Part shown: positions 7,774-9,407 of the stretch, in pieces
Layout of the letters: the number at the start of each line of letters is the position of its first letter
Numbering within the stretch: the stretch's first letter is position 1
Assembly: GCA_003131985.1 (NCBI GenBank)
Contig: PKWH01000161.1
Location: 1-9,407 of the forward strand
From: Acidobacteriota bacterium
GTDB lineage: Bacteria; Acidobacteriota; Terriglobia; Acidiferrales; UBA7541
DNA length: 9,407 nt
Direction of reading: 5' to 3'
The notes under the pieces: generated by a model
The model's input: the letters and a program-made list of their open reading frames with translations, nothing else
The model's database searches: none
What the model was told of the DNA's origin: nothing
Position numbers and translations under genes: made by a program

Positions 7774-8892
7774 ATGAGCGACACTCGAAAGCGGAATCCA
7801 AGTCCAATCGTCGCAGAGGCGCCGACCTCTCGCAGGCCATCACCATGCGGAGAAGGGGACCGCAAGGCTCTCCCTCTCTCGGCGCTCGACCTCGTTCCGC
7901 TCGTCGAGGGAGGTACAAGCGTTGCTGCGCTCCGGGCCGCCGCCGAACTCGCCTGCGCAGTCGATCGCTTCGGCTACACGCGGCTCTGGTATGCGGAGCA
8001 CCACAACATGCCCGGTATCGCGACGACGATCCCTGAAATCCTGATCGCACACGTGGGCTCGATGACCACCCGAATCCGCCTCGGCGCAGGTGGCGTCATG
8101 CTTCCGAATCACTCGCCTCTCCAGGTAGCCGAGTCGTACAAGCTCCTTGAAGCGATTTACCCCGGCCGAATCGATCTCGGCATCGGCCGCGCGCCCGGCA
8201 CCGATGCCTTGACGGCGCTCGCGCTCCGCCGCTCGCGAAAAGCCCTTACCGCGGATGACTTCCTTGAGCAACTCGGCGAGCTCATCGCCTGGGGCAGCGG
8301 ATCGTTTCCACCCGATAATCCGTTCCGCGCCGTCCGCGCGATGCCGGACGACAGACCGCTGCCGCCGCTCTACCTCCTCGGCTCAAGCACCGACGGCGCA
8401 GGGCTTGCCGCCGAGATGGGCGTCGCGTTCGCCTTTGCAGGACACTTCAGTCCGGACTCGCCCGAAGTTGCTATGCATGCTTACCGCAGTGGATTTTTCC
8501 CGAACGGCATGCTCGATAAACCGTACGCGATTCTCGCGCTCTCGGTCTTTTGCGCCGACACCGAGGAGGCCGCTCAGCGCATGGCCTCGTCGATGCTGCT
8601 CTCATTCGCCCAGCTCCGAACCGGGCATCCCCGTCGCCTGCCGAGCCCCGAGGAGGCGATGTCGCACGTCTTCACCCCGGAAGAGGAAAAGATTGTCGCG
8701 TTCTTCAAGAAGCTCCGGATCGTGGGCACCCCCGAACAGGTCCGCGCCCGCATCCAGGACATCGCCACACGTTCAGAGGCCGACGAGGTAATGATCGCAA
8801 CTCATGCCTACGACCCGGCCGCTCGCATCCGTTCATACCAGCTCGTGGCGCAGGCCTTCGACTTGCCGGGGTTTACGCCGCTGCGCTCCTAA
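7774..8892 (+). CDS. LLM-class (luciferase-like) flavin-dependent oxidoreductase
   Basis: This 372-residue protein belongs to the bacterial luciferase-like monooxygenase family, whose members use reduced flavin and oxygen to oxidise small organic substrates. Typical signatures are LPLSALDLVPL (33-43), the GYTRLWYAEHH segment with EHH at 75-77, a glycine-rich GAGGVMLPNHSPLQVAE (104-120), YPGRIDLGIGRAPGTD (129-144), PPLYLLGSS (197-205) and a late IVGTPEQVRARI (316-327). The pattern resembles the group often annotated as MsnO8- or YhbW-like. Family members usually begin close to the LPLS strand, so the first 32 residues, rich in Pro, Arg and Ser, are an extension. No alternative ATG, GTG or TTG lies in frame between 7777 and 7869. 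A TAGGAA site is seven bases before the ATG. The gene is visibly richer in GC than its neighbours. It is the last gene of the likely operon, starting 32 bases after the SDR stop. Confidence 0.92.
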   Translation: MSDTRKRNPSPIVAEAPTSRRPSPCGEGDRKALPLSALDLVPLVEGGTSVAALRAAAELACAVDRFGYTRLWYAEHHNMPGIATTIPEILIAHVGSMTTRIRLGAGGVMLPNHSPLQVAESYKLLEAIYPGRIDLGIGRAPGTDALTALALRRSRKALTADDFLEQLGELIAWGSGSFPPDNPFRAVRAMPDDRPLPPLYLLGSSTDGAGLAAEMGVAFAFAGHFSPDSPEVAMHAYRSGFFPNGMLDKPYAILALSVFCADTEEAAQRMASSMLLSFAQLRTGHPRRLPSPEEAMSHVFTPEEEKIVAFFKKLRIVGTPEQVRARIQDIATRSEADEVMIATHAYDPAARIRSYQLVAQAFDLPGFTPLRS

Positions 8893-9041
8893 CGAAACCG
8901 CGTTGAACCGCCTAACGTCGGCCAGCCTTGGTGGCGTCGCATTCTCACGGTGGCCGCTGCTGGATTTGCAAAATCAAGGAATACTGCTCGCGTCTGGCCA
9001 ATCAATTCCGAAATAGTTGGCACAAGCCTGAAATCGTCTGC

Positions 9042-9055
9042 GGTTTCGCGAAACC
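9042..9055. repeat. 14-base perfect palindrome
   Basis: GGTTTCGCGAAACC is identical to its own reverse complement. TCT (9037-9039) and AGA (9056-9058) could extend the pairing across a two-base GC bulge. It is centred about 100 bases before the -35 box of the downstream promoter. It could be a dimeric-regulator site or a hairpin, or a chance event. Confidence 0.45.
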
Positions 9056-9148
9056 AGATGAACGAGCGGGCAGATCACTTTTCAACATTCTGGCCGAGGG
9101 TACTACAAAGTCCATGCGAATGAGAATTCTACTTAACGCCCAATTTAC

Positions 9149-9177
9149 TTGACAGCTATATATCACTCCGGTACAAG
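9149..9177 (+). promoter_or_regulatory. Sigma-70-type promoter for the TIG-domain gene
   Basis: A perfect -35 hexamer TTGACA (9149-9154) is followed by a 17-base spacer and TACAAG (9172-9177), four of six matches to TATAAT. Transcription would start near 9184, giving a leader of about 65 bases. A weaker overlapping alternative is TTAACG (9133-9138) with TATATA (9157-9162) and an 18-base spacer. The position in an AT-rich intergenic stretch before a well-defined start supports the call. Confidence 0.6.
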
Positions 9178-9234
9178 AAATGCACCTTGAACTCAAAATC
9201 GGGACGACTTCTCAGGTCTTAATCGCGGAGCGTC

Positions 9235-9239
9235 GGAGG
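9235..9239 (+). promoter_or_regulatory. Shine-Dalgarno site of the TIG-domain gene
   Basis: GGAGG lies eight bases before ATG 9248. Another ATG at 9240 abuts the site and opens only a five-codon frame (MSLCS, stop at 9255-9257), so 9248 is the gene start. Confidence 0.75.
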
Positions 9240-9247
9240 ATGTCTCT

Positions 9248-9407
9248 ATGCAGCTGAGCACCCGGAAGCTGGTCTCTCTTCTTACGTTTCTTGTTCTTTC
9301 TCTCAGCGCAGGTCAAGCTCGAGCCGCAGCGCCAACCATTACAACTCTTTCACCTACGTCCGGCGCCATTGGCGCGTCCGTGACCATCACGGGGACGAAT
9401 TTCTCAA
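9248..9407 (+). CDS. Secreted IPT/TIG-domain protein (3' partial)
   Basis: The first 53 codons of a gene continue past the right edge. Residues 1-28 are a clear signal peptide: basic start MQLSTRK, hydrophobic core LVSLLTFLVLSLSAG and likely cleavage near ARAAA. The mature protein begins with PTITTLSPTSGAIGASVTI followed by TGTNFS, the hallmark opening of an Ig-like IPT/TIG fold. Such domains are common in long secreted or surface proteins of Acidobacteria and related bacteria, where they serve as structural or adhesive modules attached to varied partners. The rest of the protein is not visible, so total length and function are unknown. The gene has its own likely promoter and probably forms a transcription unit separate from the oxidoreductase genes. 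Confidence 0.85.
   Translation, partial: MQLSTRKLVSLLTFLVLSLSAGQARAAAPTITTLSPTSGAIGASVTITGTNFS

Larger units (their letters stand above)
8893..9247. other. Intergenic region with palindrome and promoter, no supported gene
   Basis: These 355 bases contain no coding frame that resembles a known protein. GC falls toward the right, reaching about 37% in 9121-9180. The left part holds only a weak GCCA/TGGC hairpin near 8920-8935, so no convincing terminator for the preceding operon is visible. The palindrome and promoter are listed separately. The final 60 to 70 bases are the likely leader of the next gene. Confidence 0.7.

Noticed and set aside
8255..8791. 178-codon plus-strand frame inside the LLM gene.
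   Set aside because: It is a shifted frame of a GC-rich gene; its Ser/Arg/Pro-rich product is typical of such shadows, while the main frame has clear LLM motifs.
8902..8915. GTTGAAC and GCCTAAC after the LLM gene resemble integron attC core sites.
   Set aside because: No matching GTTAGGC-type right end lies within the expected 57-141 bases downstream, no long imperfect stem joins them, and there is no integrase or cassette array.
8928..9152. Plus-strand open frame of 74 codons in the intergenic region.
   Set aside because: It starts at a TTG with no good ribosome site, its product looks like no known protein, and it overlaps the promoter of the next gene.

Overview
The window looks like a chromosomal fragment from an acidobacterium or close relative. 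The main grounds are a very large Oar-like TonB-dependent receptor with a carboxypeptidase-regulatory-like N-terminus, directly followed by a secreted, sortilin-like BNR-repeat propeller protein. Both are gene types that are heavily expanded in Acidobacteria. GC content is moderate, with clear Shine-Dalgarno sites and one TTG start. The taxon is inferred from gene style, since there is no rRNA or marker gene. All supported genes lie on the plus strand.

Bases 1-6230 encode envelope and secreted proteins. The first is the TonB-dependent outer-membrane receptor, open at the left edge and ending at 2958. After a 56-base gap comes a 1071-residue exported beta-propeller protein (3015-6230) with eleven Asp-box motifs, an Ig-like segment and a helical tail. 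They are probably co-transcribed and may work together at the cell surface, but nothing in the sequence identifies a substrate. An imperfect inverted repeat lies directly after the second stop codon.

Bases 6332-8892 hold three closely spaced soluble genes: a DUF1348 (NTF2-like fold) protein, a classical short-chain dehydrogenase/reductase and a luciferase-like flavin-dependent monooxygenase. Gaps of 45 and 32 bases and a Shine-Dalgarno site before each gene suggest one operon for redox transformation of small molecules. The third gene is visibly richer in GC and has an unusual N-terminal extension.

Bases 8893-9247 are non-coding. They contain a 14-base perfect palindrome and a good sigma-70-type promoter that probably drives the last gene. 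That gene starts at 9248 and encodes a secreted IPT/TIG-domain protein cut off by the right edge. I see no mobile element, CRISPR array, tRNA or rRNA. No clearly new system is evident. The observations most worth following up are the receptor/propeller pair, the paired cysteines of the receptor, the three-gene redox operon and the structured intergenic elements.
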